Part shown: in pieces, positions 8,618 to 17,719 of the stretch
How positions within the stretch are numbered: the first letter of the stretch is position 1
Layout of the letters: every line of letters begins with the position of its first letter
DNA from: Curtobacterium sp. 9128
GTDB lineage: Bacteria; Actinomycetota; Actinomycetes; Actinomycetales; Microbacteriaceae
Assembly: GCF_900086645.1 (NCBI RefSeq)
Contig: NZ_LT576451.1
Location: 1,240,001 to 1,304,000 of the forward strand
Length of the DNA: 64,000 nt
Direction of reading: 5' to 3'
Made by a program: the position numbers and the translations under genes
Notes under the pieces: generated by a model
Told to the model about the DNA's origin: nothing
What the model saw: only the letters and a program-made list of their open reading frames with translations
Database searches by the model: none

Positions 8618-8659
8618 CGCGATGTATCGCGTCTGGTGACGACACGTTATATCGCGTCT
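8618..8659 (-). promoter_or_regulatory. Probable PadR operator and promoter
   Basis: The palindrome CGCGATGTATCGCG (8618-8631) and a second copy of its half, TATATCGCGTCT (8648-8659), lie 17-58 bases upstream of the DUF4097 start. The A+T-rich hearts of these elements stand out in this 72% GC DNA. PadR-type repressors bind such dyads, so autoregulation is inferred. Confidence 0.55.
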
Positions 8660-8713
8660 CGCGGATCCGCAAGAGCCGCCTGGAGCTCCGACGTCGTCAC
8701 GGCCCTGGAGCCG

Positions 8714-9376
8714 TCACGGGACGGGCGTGGGCTCCGTGGCGGGGGTGGGGCGGGCCTCCAGGCCGGGTGCCCGGTCGGGGCTCCACGGGAACCGGCGGAA
8801 GAGCGGCATGAGCGGCTGGACCATCGGGCCGATCGCGAACGCCGCGATCACCGTGCCGACGCCGACGTCCCCGCCGAGGAACCAGCCGACGATCACGACC
8901 GTGACCTCGACCAGGGTGCGCGCGAGCCAGATCGGCCAGCCGAGTCGCTCGTGCAGCCCGACCATCAGCCCGTCGCGTGCCCCCGTGCCGAACCCGGCGC
9001 CGATGTAGAACGCCGTCGCGACCGCCAGCAGGAGCAGTCCGGCGACGAAGAGCCCGATCCTGCCGAGGAGGTCCGCCGGCGTCGGGACGAGCCAGAGCAC
9101 CAGGTCGGCCGACGGGCCGATCGCCAGGGCGTTCAGCAACGTGCCGATGCCGGGCTTCTGGCGGAGTGGGATCCAGAACAGCAGGATCACGCCGCTCGAG
9201 ACGACGGTGATGAGGCCGAACGACCACGGCACGACGTTCTCGAGGCCCTCGGTCAGGACCGTCCACGAGCTCACGCCGACGATCGCCCTGACCTGCAGCG
9301 CTGTGGAGGCGCCGTAGAGGAACAGGCCGACGAAGAGCTGGACGAAGCGGAGCGTGAGGGCGGTGGGGCGGGACAT
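8714..9376 (-). CDS. YczE/YitT-like membrane protein
   Basis: 220 residues with five to six hydrophobic helices, including the family segments FVQLFVGLFLYGAS and GFGTGARDGLMVGL typical of the YczE/YyaS/YitT group. The family's role is unknown. It is divergent from a MocR/PdxR-type regulator, a pairing found in many bacteria, where the regulator is thought to control the membrane protein. The C-terminal tail (PGLEARPTPATEP) is read from a GGCCTGGAGGC element (8751-8767) that recurs elsewhere in this window. Confidence 0.8.
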   Translation of the reverse strand: MSRPTALTLRFVQLFVGLFLYGASTALQVRAIVGVSSWTVLTEGLENVVPWSFGLITVVSSGVILLFWIPLRQKPGIGTLLNALAIGPSADLVLWLVPTPADLLGRIGLFVAGLLLLAVATAFYIGAGFGTGARDGLMVGLHERLGWPIWLARTLVEVTVVIVGWFLGGDVGVGTVIAAFAIGPMVQPLMPLFRRFPWSPDRAPGLEARPTPATEPTPVP

Positions 9377-9395
9377 GGCTCTGATGCTCGCGGTG

Positions 9396-9431
9396 ATTGG
9401 ACTGCTGGTCGAGAGCCAATTGCGCTAGCGT
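9396..9431. promoter_or_regulatory. Intergenic dyad and start-proximal promoter of the MocR gene
   Basis: ATTGG (9396-9400) and CCAAT (9416-9420) form an inverted repeat spanning 25 bp between the divergent yczE-like and mocR-like genes, a good candidate operator. TAGCGT (9426-9431) stands six bases before ATG 9438. Confidence 0.5.
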
Positions 9432-9437
9432 GGATCC

Positions 9438-10970
9438 ATGACGCCGGTCCTCCTCAGTTCCCGCTCCGCAGCGCTCCTGCTCCACGAGTGGCGCGACGGC
9501 TCCGACGCCCCCGCGTACGAGGCCCTCGCCGATGCGATCCGCGTGCTCGTGATCGACGGCAGGATCCCGCTCGGCGCCAGGATGCCCGCCGAGCGTGGGC
9601 TGGCGGAGGCGCTCGGTGTGTCCAGGACCACCGTGGCGAACGCGTACGCCCGGCTGCGCGACTCCGGGTACCTGGTGTCCCTGCGGGGCTCTGGCAGTGT
9701 CGTGCGGTTGCCGCGGGACCTCGCGGGGCGGCCGGACCCCGAACGGCTCGGCGGGGTGGTGTCCGGCGACGTGCTCGACCTCCGCAAGGCGGCCCTGCAC
9801 TCCGCGCCCGGTGTCGCCGAGGCCGTCGAACGGGCGATGCGCCACGTGCCGGCGGCGCTCGCCGGCATCGGGTACGACACCGTCGGGGACCCGGGGCTGC
9901 GTGCGGCCATCGCGGCGCGCTACACCGCTCGCGGTCTGCCGACCGACCCGTCGGAGATCGTGGTGACCATCGGGGCGCAGCACGCGATCGCCCTGCTCGC
10001 GCGGGTGCTCGTCCGTCGCGGCGACGCCGTCCTCGTCGAGTCGCCGACCTACCCGCACGCGCACGAGGCCTTCCGCGAAGCCGGCGGGCGACTCGTCGGC
10101 GTGCCCGTCGACGCGCGCTCGGGATGGGACGTCGGGGTGCTCGAGACGGCGTTGCGGCGGTCGGCGCCCGCGGTGGCCTACGTGATGCCGGAGCTGCACA
10201 ACCCGACGGGGGCGACGATGTCGGCGTCGGTGCGGTCCGTGCTGCTCTCCGTCGCGGCGTCGACGGGCACGACGGTGATCGCGGACGAGACGATGGGGGA
10301 GCTGCGGATCGACGGGGACGCTGCTGTGCCGTTGGCGGCGTTCGCCGGTTCCGGTGCTTCCGGTGCGTCCGTCGGTTCCGGTGGGTCCGCCGGTTCCGGT
10401 GCTTCCGTCGGTTCCGGTGGGTCCGCCGGTTCCGGTGCTTCCGTCGTGATGATCGGGTCGGCCGATAAGGTCTTCTGGGGCGGCCTGCGGATCGGTTGGA
10501 TCCGCGCGTCGCCCGACCTGCTGCAGCGTCTGTTACTCGCCCGGCCGACGGGCGACCTGGGCACGCCCGTCCTCGACCAGTTGGTCGCCAGGGAGCTGGT
10601 CCCGCGGACCCACGCCGTCCTGGAGGCTCGGCGCGAGTACCTGAGACAGGGTCGCGACGAGGTCGTGGGGGCGTTGCGCGCGCGGCTCCCGGAGTGGGAC
10701 GTCCCGTCCCCGGCCGGCGGCTTGACGACGTGGGTCGGGCTCGGCCGGCCCGTGTCGAGCGCGCTGGTGCTCGCGGCGCGTGCCGAGGGGGTGGTGCTCG
10801 CGTCCGGTGGGGTCTTCGGGCCGGACGGTGGCTTCGAGCGGTTCCTCCGGGTGCCGTTCACCATGCCGCCCGCGGACCGGGTGCGGCTCGTCGACGTGCT
10901 CGAGCGGGCGTGGGACCGGGTCGGTGGGGCGTCGTCGGGGGTGCAGGGGTCGTTGGCCGCTGTGGTGTGA
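9438..10970 (+). CDS. MocR/PdxR-type GntR regulator with aminotransferase domain
   Basis: 510 residues: a GntR winged helix at ~20-90 (LGARMPAERGLAEALGVSRTT) and a fold-type I aminotransferase domain from ~110. The PLP region includes the NPTG motif (N255) and the Schiff-base lysine in SADKVFWGGLRIGW, K344. Such proteins sense PLP or amino compounds and control the adjacent gene, here the YczE-like membrane protein. Unusual is a Gly/Ser/Ala/Val-rich insert at ~304-335, encoded by a 36-bp tandem repeat (10368-10446), placed just before the strand that carries the PLP lysine. Whether PLP binding survives is open. Confidence 0.87.
   Translation: MTPVLLSSRSAALLLHEWRDGSDAPAYEALADAIRVLVIDGRIPLGARMPAERGLAEALGVSRTTVANAYARLRDSGYLVSLRGSGSVVRLPRDLAGRPDPERLGGVVSGDVLDLRKAALHSAPGVAEAVERAMRHVPAALAGIGYDTVGDPGLRAAIAARYTARGLPTDPSEIVVTIGAQHAIALLARVLVRRGDAVLVESPTYPHAHEAFREAGGRLVGVPVDARSGWDVGVLETALRRSAPAVAYVMPELHNPTGATMSASVRSVLLSVAASTGTTVIADETMGELRIDGDAAVPLAAFAGSGASGASVGSGGSAGSGASVGSGGSAGSGASVVMIGSADKVFWGGLRIGWIRASPDLLQRLLLARPTGDLGTPVLDQLVARELVPRTHAVLEARREYLRQGRDEVVGALRARLPEWDVPSPAGGLTTWVGLGRPVSSALVLAARAEGVVLASGGVFGPDGGFERFLRVPFTMPPADRVRLVDVLERAWDRVGGASSGVQGSLAAVV
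10368..10446 (+). repeat. 36-bp in-frame tandem repeat in the MocR gene
   Basis: Two identical 36-bp units (10368-10403, 10404-10439) plus the start of a third encode SVGSGGSAGSGA. Copy number could vary by slippage without shifting the frame. Confidence 0.9.
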
Positions 10971-11081
10971 CGTGGTCGGTCGTGGGCTCTGGGTGCGCAG
11001 TGGTGGGTCATCCGATGGGGTGACGTCGGTTCGGCCCGTGGGGTGATGTCCTCGTGTCCGGGTTCCGTCATGCTCGACGGC

Positions 11082-11732
11082 ATGACCCCGCTCGTGTCCT
11101 CCCGCCCCGTTGCTCCGGTGCCGACCGTGCCCGCGTTCGCCCGGCTGACGATGGCGCTCGGTGGCGCGCTGCTCGCCGGGGTGCTCACGTCGTACGGGCA
11201 GGCGGTGCCCGGGCTGTCGACCGTCTCGAACTCGGCGGGCCCCTGGTTCGTCGTCGCGGTCGCGTTGCTGCTGCTCATGGGGGTCCGCGTCGGCCGCGTG
11301 GGGCTGCCCGTCGCGATGGTGTCCGGGGTGGTGCTGCTCGAACTCATGCACGTCGGCTACTGGGCGACGTCGAACCTCCGCGGGTACCCGGACTTCCTGT
11401 CGATCACGAACTTCTGGGTGCTGATGGCGGTCCCGGCCGGGGCGCTCGCGGGCGCGGTCGCCGTACTCGTGCGCTCGGCTGACGGACGGTGGCGCGGAGC
11501 CGCGTTCGGCGCCGTCGCCGCCGTGCTCATCGGTGAGGGGATGCGCGCGCTGCTGCGGGTCGCGGCGACCACCGGGGTCGTGGCCTGGGTCGTCGAGATC
11601 GCGGTCGGCGTCGCCGTGCTGATCGCCGGGGTCGTCGTCGCGCGCTCACCCGCCGGACGGGTGGTCGCACTCGGCGTCGGTGTCGTCGGCACGGTCGGGG
11701 TCCTCGGCGCGTACCTGTTGCTCGGCGGGTAG
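11082..11732 (+). CDS. Hypothetical polytopic membrane protein
   Basis: 216 residues with six or seven hydrophobic helices and short loops; the only longer polar segment is near the middle (YWATSNLRGYPDFLSIT). It resembles actinobacterial membrane proteins of the DUF6518 type, but I am not sure. ATG 11082 is preferred over the upstream in-frame ATGs because CATGCT stands seven bases before it. It sits between the MocR and RND genes with no overlap, so no functional link is implied. Confidence 0.68.
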   Translation: MTPLVSSRPVAPVPTVPAFARLTMALGGALLAGVLTSYGQAVPGLSTVSNSAGPWFVVAVALLLLMGVRVGRVGLPVAMVSGVVLLELMHVGYWATSNLRGYPDFLSITNFWVLMAVPAGALAGAVAVLVRSADGRWRGAAFGAVAAVLIGEGMRALLRVAATTGVVAWVVEIAVGVAVLIAGVVVARSPAGRVVALGVGVVGTVGVLGAYLLLGG

Positions 11733-11798
11733 CTGGCCGTTCTCCACCGATCTGCTCCCCCGTGAACCGCGGCAGGGACTTGCTGCGAGGATCGGACC

Positions 11799-14700
11799 GT
11801 GCACCTCCTCTCGGTCTTCAGCCTGCGCAACCGTGCGCTCATCGCGCTCGTGACGATCGTGGTGGCGATCTTCGGCGGGATATCGCTGTCGAGCCTCAAG
11901 CAGGAGCTCATCCCGAGCGTGCAGTTCCCGCAGATCGCGATCGTCAGCGCGTACCCGGGGGCCACGCCGGAAGTCGTCTCGAACGACGTCTCGACCAAGA
12001 TCGAGCAGGGCATCCAGGCGGTGCCGGACCTGAAGTCCACCACCGCGACGTCGTCGACCGGCCAGAGCGTCGTCTCCGCCGAGTTCGACTACGGGTCCAA
12101 CTTGGCGAGCGCCGAGGACAAGATCCAGACCGTCGTGAACGCCCTGTCCCTGCCGGACTCGGTGCAGACGCAGATCGTCACGGGGTCCTTCGACGACCTG
12201 CCCGTGATCCAGCTGGCGGTGTCCGGCGGCGGGGACCAGGAACAACTCGTCGACCGACTGAACGCCACGGCGGTGCCCGACCTCGAGAAGCTCGACGGGG
12301 TGCGCGAAGCCGATGTGTTCGGCAACCCGGGTCGCCGTGTGCTCATCACACCCGATCGCGACGAGCTGGCGGCGCGTGGGCTGTCCGAGACCGCGATCTC
12401 CGATGCGCTCGACGACAACGGCACGCTGATCCCCGGCGGGACGATCACCCAGGACGGCTCGACGCTCTCGGTGCAGACCGGGCAGCGGATCGCCTCGGTC
12501 GCGGACATCGAAGCGCTGCCGCTGACCGGGGGTGCTGCGGCGTCCACGATCGGCGACGTCGCCAAGGTCGCCATCACCGAGTCGCCCCGCACCTCGATCA
12601 GCCGGGTCGACGGCGAGGAATCGCTGACCATCGCGATCACGAAGACCCAGCAGGCCAACACCGTCGACGTCTCGAAGACCGTCCGCGACGCCCTGCCCGG
12701 CATCGAGTCGAAGATCACCGGGGACCCGGAGTTCACGGTCGTGTTCGACCAGGCGCCCTACATCCAGCAGTCGATCGACTCCCTCGCCGAAGAAGGGCTG
12801 CTCGGCCTCGGGTTCGCGGTGGTCGTGATCCTGGTGTTCCTGCTCTCCGTCCGGTCGACGATCGTCACGGCGATCTCGATCCCGACCTCGGTGCTGCTCG
12901 CCGCGATCGGCATGCGCGCGGCGGACTACACGCTCAACATCATCACGCTCGCCGGACTGACGATCGCGATCGGCCGCGTGGTGGACGACTCGATCGTCGT
13001 GATCGAGAACATCAAACGGCACCTGCAACCCGGGGTCGATCGGCGGCAGGCGGTGCTCGACGGGGTGCGCGAGGTCGCCGGCGCGGTGACGGCGTCGACG
13101 CTGACGACCGTCGTCGTGTTCCTGCCCGTCGCCTTCGTCGCGGAGCTCGTGGGGGAGCTGTTCCGGCCGTTCGCGCTCACCGTGTCCATGGCGCTCATCG
13201 CGTCGCTGCTCGTCGCGCTGACGATCGTGCCGGTGCTGGCGTACTGGTTCCTCCGCGCGCCCAAGGGGCACAAGCACGCGGGCACGGGGACCGCCGTCAG
13301 CGGCTCGGCCACGGACTCCACGCTCCGCTCCGCCGACGACCTCCACGACGCCGGGGCTCCAGACCGCCTGCGCCGCGGCTACCTGCCGGTCCTGCACTGG
13401 GTGCTGCGGTTCCCGCTGCTCGTCGTGCTGCTGGCCGTGCTCGTGCTCGGCGGAACCGCGGCGGCGGTGCCCTTCGTGAAGACGAACTACCTCGGCGACT
13501 CCGGGCAGAACACCTTCACGGTGACGCAGGACCTCGACCCCGGTGCCTCGCTCGACGTCCAGGCCGACGCTGCCCGCAAGGTCGAGGCGCAGCTCCGGGC
13601 GGTGAGCGGCGTTGACACCGTGCAAACCACGATCGGGTCGAGCGGGCAGTCGATCCAGGCGGCGTTCGGGGGCTCTGGCACGGCGTCGATCCAGTACGCC
13701 GTCACCACCGACTCGGACGCCGACCAGACCCGCATCCAGTCGGACACCCGCAAGCGTCTCGACGGGCTGTCGGACGCCGGCACGATCTCGCTGTCCTCGT
13801 CCGGCGGCGGCTTCGGCGGCAGCAGCGACATCGAGGTGGACGTCACGGCGCCGAGCCAGGCGCAGCTCAGGACCGCTGCGGACAAGGTCCTCGCCACCAT
13901 GCGGGACGTCGCGCACACCACCGGGGCGTCGAGCAACCTCTCGGCGGCCGAGCCGTACCTGGCCGTGCGGGTCGACCGCTCGAAGGCGGCGGCGCTCGGG
14001 CTCACGGAGACCCAGGTCGGCGGGATCGTCGCCGCGGCAGTCTCCCCGCGGGACACCGGCACGGTCGAGATCGGCGACGCCTCGCTCGACGTGTACATCG
14101 CCGACCCGGAACCGCCGACCACCGTGCAGGCGCTCCGCGACCTGTCACTGCCGACGTCGACCGGCGTGGTGCCGCTGTCCGACGTCGCGACCGTCGAGCA
14201 GGCGGACGGCCCGACGTCCGTCACGACGTCGGACGCCGTCCGCACGGCGACCATCACCGTGACGCCGGACTCCGCGAACCTCGGGGCCGCCGTGCAGTCG
14301 GTGACGTCTGCGGTCGACGACCTCGACCTGCCGAAGGGTGCCTCGGCCACGATCGGCGGCGTTGCCTCGAGCCAGTCGTCGGCGTTCAGCCAGCTGCTGC
14401 TCGCCGCGCTGGTCGCGATCCTGATCGTCTACGTGGTGATGGTGGCGACCTTCCGGAGCCTGCGGCAGCCGCTGCTGCTCCTGGTCTCGGTGCCGTTCGC
14501 CGCGACCGGGGCGATCCTGCTGCAGATCGTCTCGGGCATCCCGATCGGGGTCGCGTCGTTGATCGGGGTGCTCATGCTCGTGGGCATCGTCGTGACGAAC
14601 GCGATCGTCCTCATCGACCTCGTGAACCAGTACCGGCGCCGAGGACTCCGCGTGCGGGAGGCCATGATCGAGGGCGCGACGAGACGACTCCGGCCGATCC

Positions 14701-14984
14701 TGATGACGGCGCTCGCGACGATCTTCGCGCTGCTCCCGATGGCCGTCGGGCTCACCGGGCAGGGCGGCTTCATCTCGCAGCCGCTCGCACTCGTGGTGAT
14801 CGGCGGACTGGTGTCCTCGACGCTGCTGACGCTCGTGGTGCTGCCGGCGCTGTACTTCCTCGTCGAGCGGGGGTTCGAGCGACGAGCGGACCGTCGGGCA
14901 GCGGCGGAAGGTGGAGCGGCAGACGGTGCAGGTGCCGACGGTGCTGGTGCCGACGGTGCTGGTGCCGAGGGTGCTGGCGTCTAG
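11799..14984 (+). CDS. RND superfamily efflux permease (AcrB/HAE1-like)
   Basis: 1061 residues with twelve membrane helices and two large extracytoplasmic loops (roughly 35-330 and 560-850), the AcrB/SwrC plan. TM4 carries the proton-relay acidic pair in GRVVDDSIVVIEN (near residues 396-397). N-terminus LRNRALIALVTIVVAIFGG and SAYPGATPEVV are family signatures. Gram-positive members export lipopeptides, drugs or lipids without an outer-membrane partner; no adaptor gene is adjacent. The GTG start follows GAGGAT by six bases. The tail consists of four to five repeats of GADGA encoded by a 15-bp minisatellite (about 14932-14979). Confidence 0.9.
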   Translation: MHLLSVFSLRNRALIALVTIVVAIFGGISLSSLKQELIPSVQFPQIAIVSAYPGATPEVVSNDVSTKIEQGIQAVPDLKSTTATSSTGQSVVSAEFDYGSNLASAEDKIQTVVNALSLPDSVQTQIVTGSFDDLPVIQLAVSGGGDQEQLVDRLNATAVPDLEKLDGVREADVFGNPGRRVLITPDRDELAARGLSETAISDALDDNGTLIPGGTITQDGSTLSVQTGQRIASVADIEALPLTGGAAASTIGDVAKVAITESPRTSISRVDGEESLTIAITKTQQANTVDVSKTVRDALPGIESKITGDPEFTVVFDQAPYIQQSIDSLAEEGLLGLGFAVVVILVFLLSVRSTIVTAISIPTSVLLAAIGMRAADYTLNIITLAGLTIAIGRVVDDSIVVIENIKRHLQPGVDRRQAVLDGVREVAGAVTASTLTTVVVFLPVAFVAELVGELFRPFALTVSMALIASLLVALTIVPVLAYWFLRAPKGHKHAGTGTAVSGSATDSTLRSADDLHDAGAPDRLRRGYLPVLHWVLRFPLLVVLLAVLVLGGTAAAVPFVKTNYLGDSGQNTFTVTQDLDPGASLDVQADAARKVEAQLRAVSGVDTVQTTIGSSGQSIQAAFGGSGTASIQYAVTTDSDADQTRIQSDTRKRLDGLSDAGTISLSSSGGGFGGSSDIEVDVTAPSQAQLRTAADKVLATMRDVAHTTGASSNLSAAEPYLAVRVDRSKAAALGLTETQVGGIVAAAVSPRDTGTVEIGDASLDVYIADPEPPTTVQALRDLSLPTSTGVVPLSDVATVEQADGPTSVTTSDAVRTATITVTPDSANLGAAVQSVTSAVDDLDLPKGASATIGGVASSQSSAFSQLLLAALVAILIVYVVMVATFRSLRQPLLLLVSVPFAATGAILLQIVSGIPIGVASLIGVLMLVGIVVTNAIVLIDLVNQYRRRGLRVREAMIEGATRRLRPILMTALATIFALLPMAVGLTGQGGFISQPLALVVIGGLVSSTLLTLVVLPALYFLVERGFERRADRRAAAEGGAADGAGADGAGADGAGAEGAGV
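14932..14979 (+). repeat. 15-bp in-frame tandem repeat at the RND C-terminus
   Basis: GGTGCCGACGGTGCT-like units, about three and a half copies, encode alternating GADGA at the extreme cytosolic tail of the exporter. Confidence 0.85.
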
Positions 14985-15232
14985 CGGTCGCCCTCGGCGG
15001 GGTCGCCCGCGCCGGAGAACCACGACACGAGGACGCAGGTCAGCGTCGTCAGGAACACGATCGCGCTGAGGCCAGCCACGATCGAGGTGTGACCGGTCGC
15101 CGCACCGTACCCACCGAACGCCATCGTCACGAAGAACGACAGCCCGAGGAGCAGCTCCGCGGCGGTGCGGACGGGGGAGTGCTGCTCCCAGGTGGTCGCC
15201 GGGCGTGCGGGGCTGGTCGTGGTGTCGGTCAC
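14981..15232 (-). CDS. Small membrane protein
   Basis: 83 residues with two hydrophobic helices (LLLGLSFFVTMAFGGYG and IVAGLSAIVFLTTLTCVLVSW) and short polar ends. No family recognised. GTG 15232 gives a compact protein; the longer upstream frame is Arg/Gly-rich and unlike a real N-terminus. Its stop shares the CTAG at 14981-14984 with the stop of the RND gene on the opposite strand, so the two convergent genes overlap by three bases. Confidence 0.65.
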   Translation of the reverse strand: MTDTTTSPARPATTWEQHSPVRTAAELLLGLSFFVTMAFGGYGAATGHTSIVAGLSAIVFLTTLTCVLVSWFSGAGDPAEGDR

Positions 15233-15366
15233 CCCGGAAGTCTCCGCCGACCTCGGCTCGACCGGCAGTCCCGACTCCGGGTGCCACCCACCCGGGGTAC
15301 GCGCGCCGTCCGCACCCCTGCCGACCGCCCGCGCCGCCGCGACCCTTCCGCCGCGACCCTGCCGCC

Positions 15367-15411
15367 AAAGCGACTGTGTCCTCGCAGTGTTCGGCGTGCA
15401 AGTGTCGCTTT
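15367..15411. terminator. Hairpin downstream of the esterase gene
   Basis: AAAGCGAC (15367-15374) pairs with GTCGCTTT (15404-15411) across a 29-base, partly structured loop. It lies 60-105 bases beyond the esterase stop on the minus strand. The arms resemble those of the hairpin at 29557-29611, so it may be one member of a small repeat family. Confidence 0.5.
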
Positions 15412-15473
15412 CGCGGAACCCTCCCCGCGTCACGCCTGCCGACACGCGCCGCGCCCGCGCCCGCGCCGCCCGC

Positions 15474-16508
15474 TCAGCCCAGGTGCCGCCGCAAGAACGA
15501 CACCACGCGCTTGCTCATCGCCTCGTCGAGCTGCGCGATCGAGTGCGCCGTCCCCCGCACCGCGACGAACGTCACCGGGACGTCGTGGGAGCGCAGCGTC
15601 GCCGCGAAGTCCTGCGATTCCCACAGCGGGATGAACTCGTGCGTCGAGTGCCCGATGAAGAACGGCGCCGTCTCCGACGTCACGTTGTACGAGGGCGACG
15701 CCCGTTGCGCCGCCGGGCACGCGTCGTACGCGCTGCACCCGAGGTACAGGAGCTGCTTCCGCTGGAACGACGCAGACACCCCGTCCGGCTCCGTCGACCG
15801 CGTCGTCAGGTCCGTCGGGCCGCTCAGGTCGACGACCGCGCGGATGCGATCCCCGGCAGCGTAGGCGGGGGAGGCGTGGTCCTCCACGGCCAGCATCGCG
15901 GCGAGGTTCCCGCCGGCGCTGCCCCCGAACACGCCGATCCGGTCGACGTCGACGTCGTAGGTCTCGAGCGTCGTGGGCCGGTACACCCAGTCGAGTGCCC
16001 GTCGCACGTCGTCGAGCCCGGCCGGGAAGGGGTCCGTCGGCGCCAGCCGGTAGTCCACGTTGAAGGTGACGAACCCCTCGGACGCGAGGTACTGGCAGAC
16101 CGAGCGGTACGCCGCGGTGGCCTTGTCGCCGTGGGACCAGCTGCCGCCGTGCACCATCAGGACGGCGGGGCGGGTGCCGGCCGACGCCTTCTCGAGCGCC
16201 GAGGGATCCGGCGTGGCGGACGCCGAGGCCCCGGTCGCCCTGGACGCGGTCCTGGTCGGCGTCGTGGTCGTCTCCGGTGCGCTGTCCGCGGGCAGGCACA
16301 CGTCGAGCTGCTGCAACCGGTCCGACCCGTACGGCACGTCGGAGACGACGTCGATGCCGTGGTACCGGAGCGACAGCGGGTAGATGACGGGATCGGCGGT
16401 GACGGTGGCGTTCTCGTCGCCCGTCGGATCCGCGCTGCACGACGCGATCGCGCCGAGCGCCACGACCGCGGCGACGAGCGCGAACAGCGTGCGACGGCCT
16501 GACCTCAT
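15474..16508 (-). CDS. Lipoprotein alpha/beta-hydrolase (BD-FAE/HSL-like esterase)
   Basis: 344 residues. A basic N-terminus, hydrophobic helix and the lipobox AIASC (lipidated Cys24) predict a surface-anchored lipoprotein. An S/T/P-rich linker (~75-110) leads to an alpha/beta-hydrolase with oxyanion motif HGG (120-122) and nucleophile GGSAGG (Ser197); the catalytic His is in GTAHSI near the C-terminus. Close families hydrolyse short-chain esters, including feruloyl and other plant cell-wall esters; the substrate here is unknown. ATG 16508 is preceded by TACCGT eight bases upstream. Confidence 0.85.
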   Translation of the reverse strand: MRSGRRTLFALVAAVVALGAIASCSADPTGDENATVTADPVIYPLSLRYHGIDVVSDVPYGSDRLQQLDVCLPADSAPETTTTPTRTASRATGASASATPDPSALEKASAGTRPAVLMVHGGSWSHGDKATAAYRSVCQYLASEGFVTFNVDYRLAPTDPFPAGLDDVRRALDWVYRPTTLETYDVDVDRIGVFGGSAGGNLAAMLAVEDHASPAYAAGDRIRAVVDLSGPTDLTTRSTEPDGVSASFQRKQLLYLGCSAYDACPAAQRASPSYNVTSETAPFFIGHSTHEFIPLWESQDFAATLRSHDVPVTFVAVRGTAHSIAQLDEAMSKRVVSFLRRHLG

Positions 16509-16600
16509 CGCCGACAACGGTAACCCGAGCGAGCGGACGGCGCATGACACCGTTCACCGACGAGTGCCAGGATGAGCGGACACCCACCGCTGGAGGACCC

Positions 16601-17455
16601 GTGAGTCGACGCAAGGCCTGGAACGCCGATCCGGAACCGCTCCTGCGCGTCGACGAGGGCTTCCGCCTCGCCGACGTCGACCCGGAGGGCACGCCGGGCT
16701 TCCCCGGCCGCAAGATCGACGGGCTCGAGGCGCTCGCCGCCGGCGCCGACCGCCTGGCCGCGCTGCAGGAACGACTCTGGGCAGCGGCGACGAGCGGAGA
16801 CGAACGCCGTGTGCTCCTCGTCCTGCAGGCGATGGACACCGCAGGCAAGGGCGGCATCGTGTCGCACGTGATCGGTGCCGTGGACCCGAACGGTGTGCAC
16901 TACGCGGGCTTCAAGGCGCCGACGGCCGAGGAGCGCGAGCACGACTTCCTCTGGCGCATCGAGCAGCAGCTCCCGTCCGCCGGGCAGATCGGCGTGTTCG
17001 ACCGCTCCCACTACGAAGACGTCCTCATCCAGCGCGTCCGCTCCTTCGCCCCGCCGGAGGAGATCGAGCGGCGCTACGGCGCGATCGTCGACTTCGAGAA
17101 CCGGCTCGCCGAGCAGGGCACCACGATCGTCAAGGTGATGCTGCACATCTCGAAGGACGAGCAGCGCGCCCGGCTCGGCGACCGCCTCGACCGCCCGGAC
17201 AAGCACTGGAAGTTCAACCCGGGCGACATCGACGAGCGCCTGCTCTGGGACGACTACCAGGACGCGTACCAGATCGTCTTCGATCGGACCTCGACCGCCG
17301 TCGCGCCCTGGTACGTCGTGCCGGCGAACCGCAAGTGGTACGCCCGCCTCGCCGTGCAGCAGCTCCTGCTCCGCGCGCTCGAGGACATGCACCTCTCGTG
17401 GCCCGCCGCCGACTTCGACGTGGCCGAGCAGCGACAGCGGCTCGCCGAGTCCTGA
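16601..17455 (+). CDS. ppk2: Polyphosphate kinase 2 family protein
   Basis: 284 residues, a single PPK2 domain. The P-loop AMDTAGKGG (77-85) and Walker B VFDRSHYED (132-140) are intact, followed by the lid segment with RLGDRLDRPDKHWKF. These enzymes transfer phosphate between polyphosphate and nucleotides (NMP or NDP phosphorylation) in the cytosol; single-domain size and sequence fit class I or III and do not decide the nucleotide. The GTG at 16601 has a good GGAGGA site five bases upstream. It is divergent from the esterase. Confidence 0.9.
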   Translation: MSRRKAWNADPEPLLRVDEGFRLADVDPEGTPGFPGRKIDGLEALAAGADRLAALQERLWAAATSGDERRVLLVLQAMDTAGKGGIVSHVIGAVDPNGVHYAGFKAPTAEEREHDFLWRIEQQLPSAGQIGVFDRSHYEDVLIQRVRSFAPPEEIERRYGAIVDFENRLAEQGTTIVKVMLHISKDEQRARLGDRLDRPDKHWKFNPGDIDERLLWDDYQDAYQIVFDRTSTAVAPWYVVPANRKWYARLAVQQLLLRALEDMHLSWPAADFDVAEQRQRLAES

Positions 17456-17461
17456 TCCGCA

Positions 17462-17478
17462 CCGGCCTGGAGGCCCGG
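17462..17478 (+). repeat. GGCCTGGAGGC repeat element
   Basis: CCGGCCTGGAGGCCCGG (self-complementary apart from its centre) lies six bases after the ppk2 stop and continues ATCACCTCCGCC. The same sequence block is found in coding frame at 8751-8767 and 23110-23124. Confidence 0.7.
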
Positions 17479-17538
17479 ATCACCTCCGCCACGGACCCTC
17501 GGACACCGGCGGGGCTGGTTTCCGGGCGCGTGGTCGCG

Positions 17539-17719
17539 TAGACTCGCTCGGTCGGCCTTCGACACCGCGGCCAGTGAGCCGCGGACGTGTTTGGGTGTTG
17601 TGTAGTTCGAGGGCTGGAATCACGTCGATCCGACGACGGGATGAACCCCCTCTCCACGAACCGCCCCCGCCGATGTCGCTGCCGGGCTGCGTGGCATGTC
17701 CGCACCCCGGAAAGCAACC
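17539..17719 (+). promoter_or_regulatory. Promoter and long 5' leader of the DEAD-box helicase gene
   Basis: TAGACT (17539-17544) is a plausible -10 hexamer. The next ~170 bases have no open frame that fits a gene and end in GGAAAG before ATG 17720. Long leaders are common on cold-inducible RNA helicase genes, where they act on mRNA folding; that role here is inferred. No conserved riboswitch was recognised. Confidence 0.45.

Noticed and set aside
12969..13020. RND gene as a mycobacterial MmpL
   Set aside because: Loop sizes, VVDDSIVVIEN motif and N-terminus fit HAE1/AcrB/SwrC, not MmpL.
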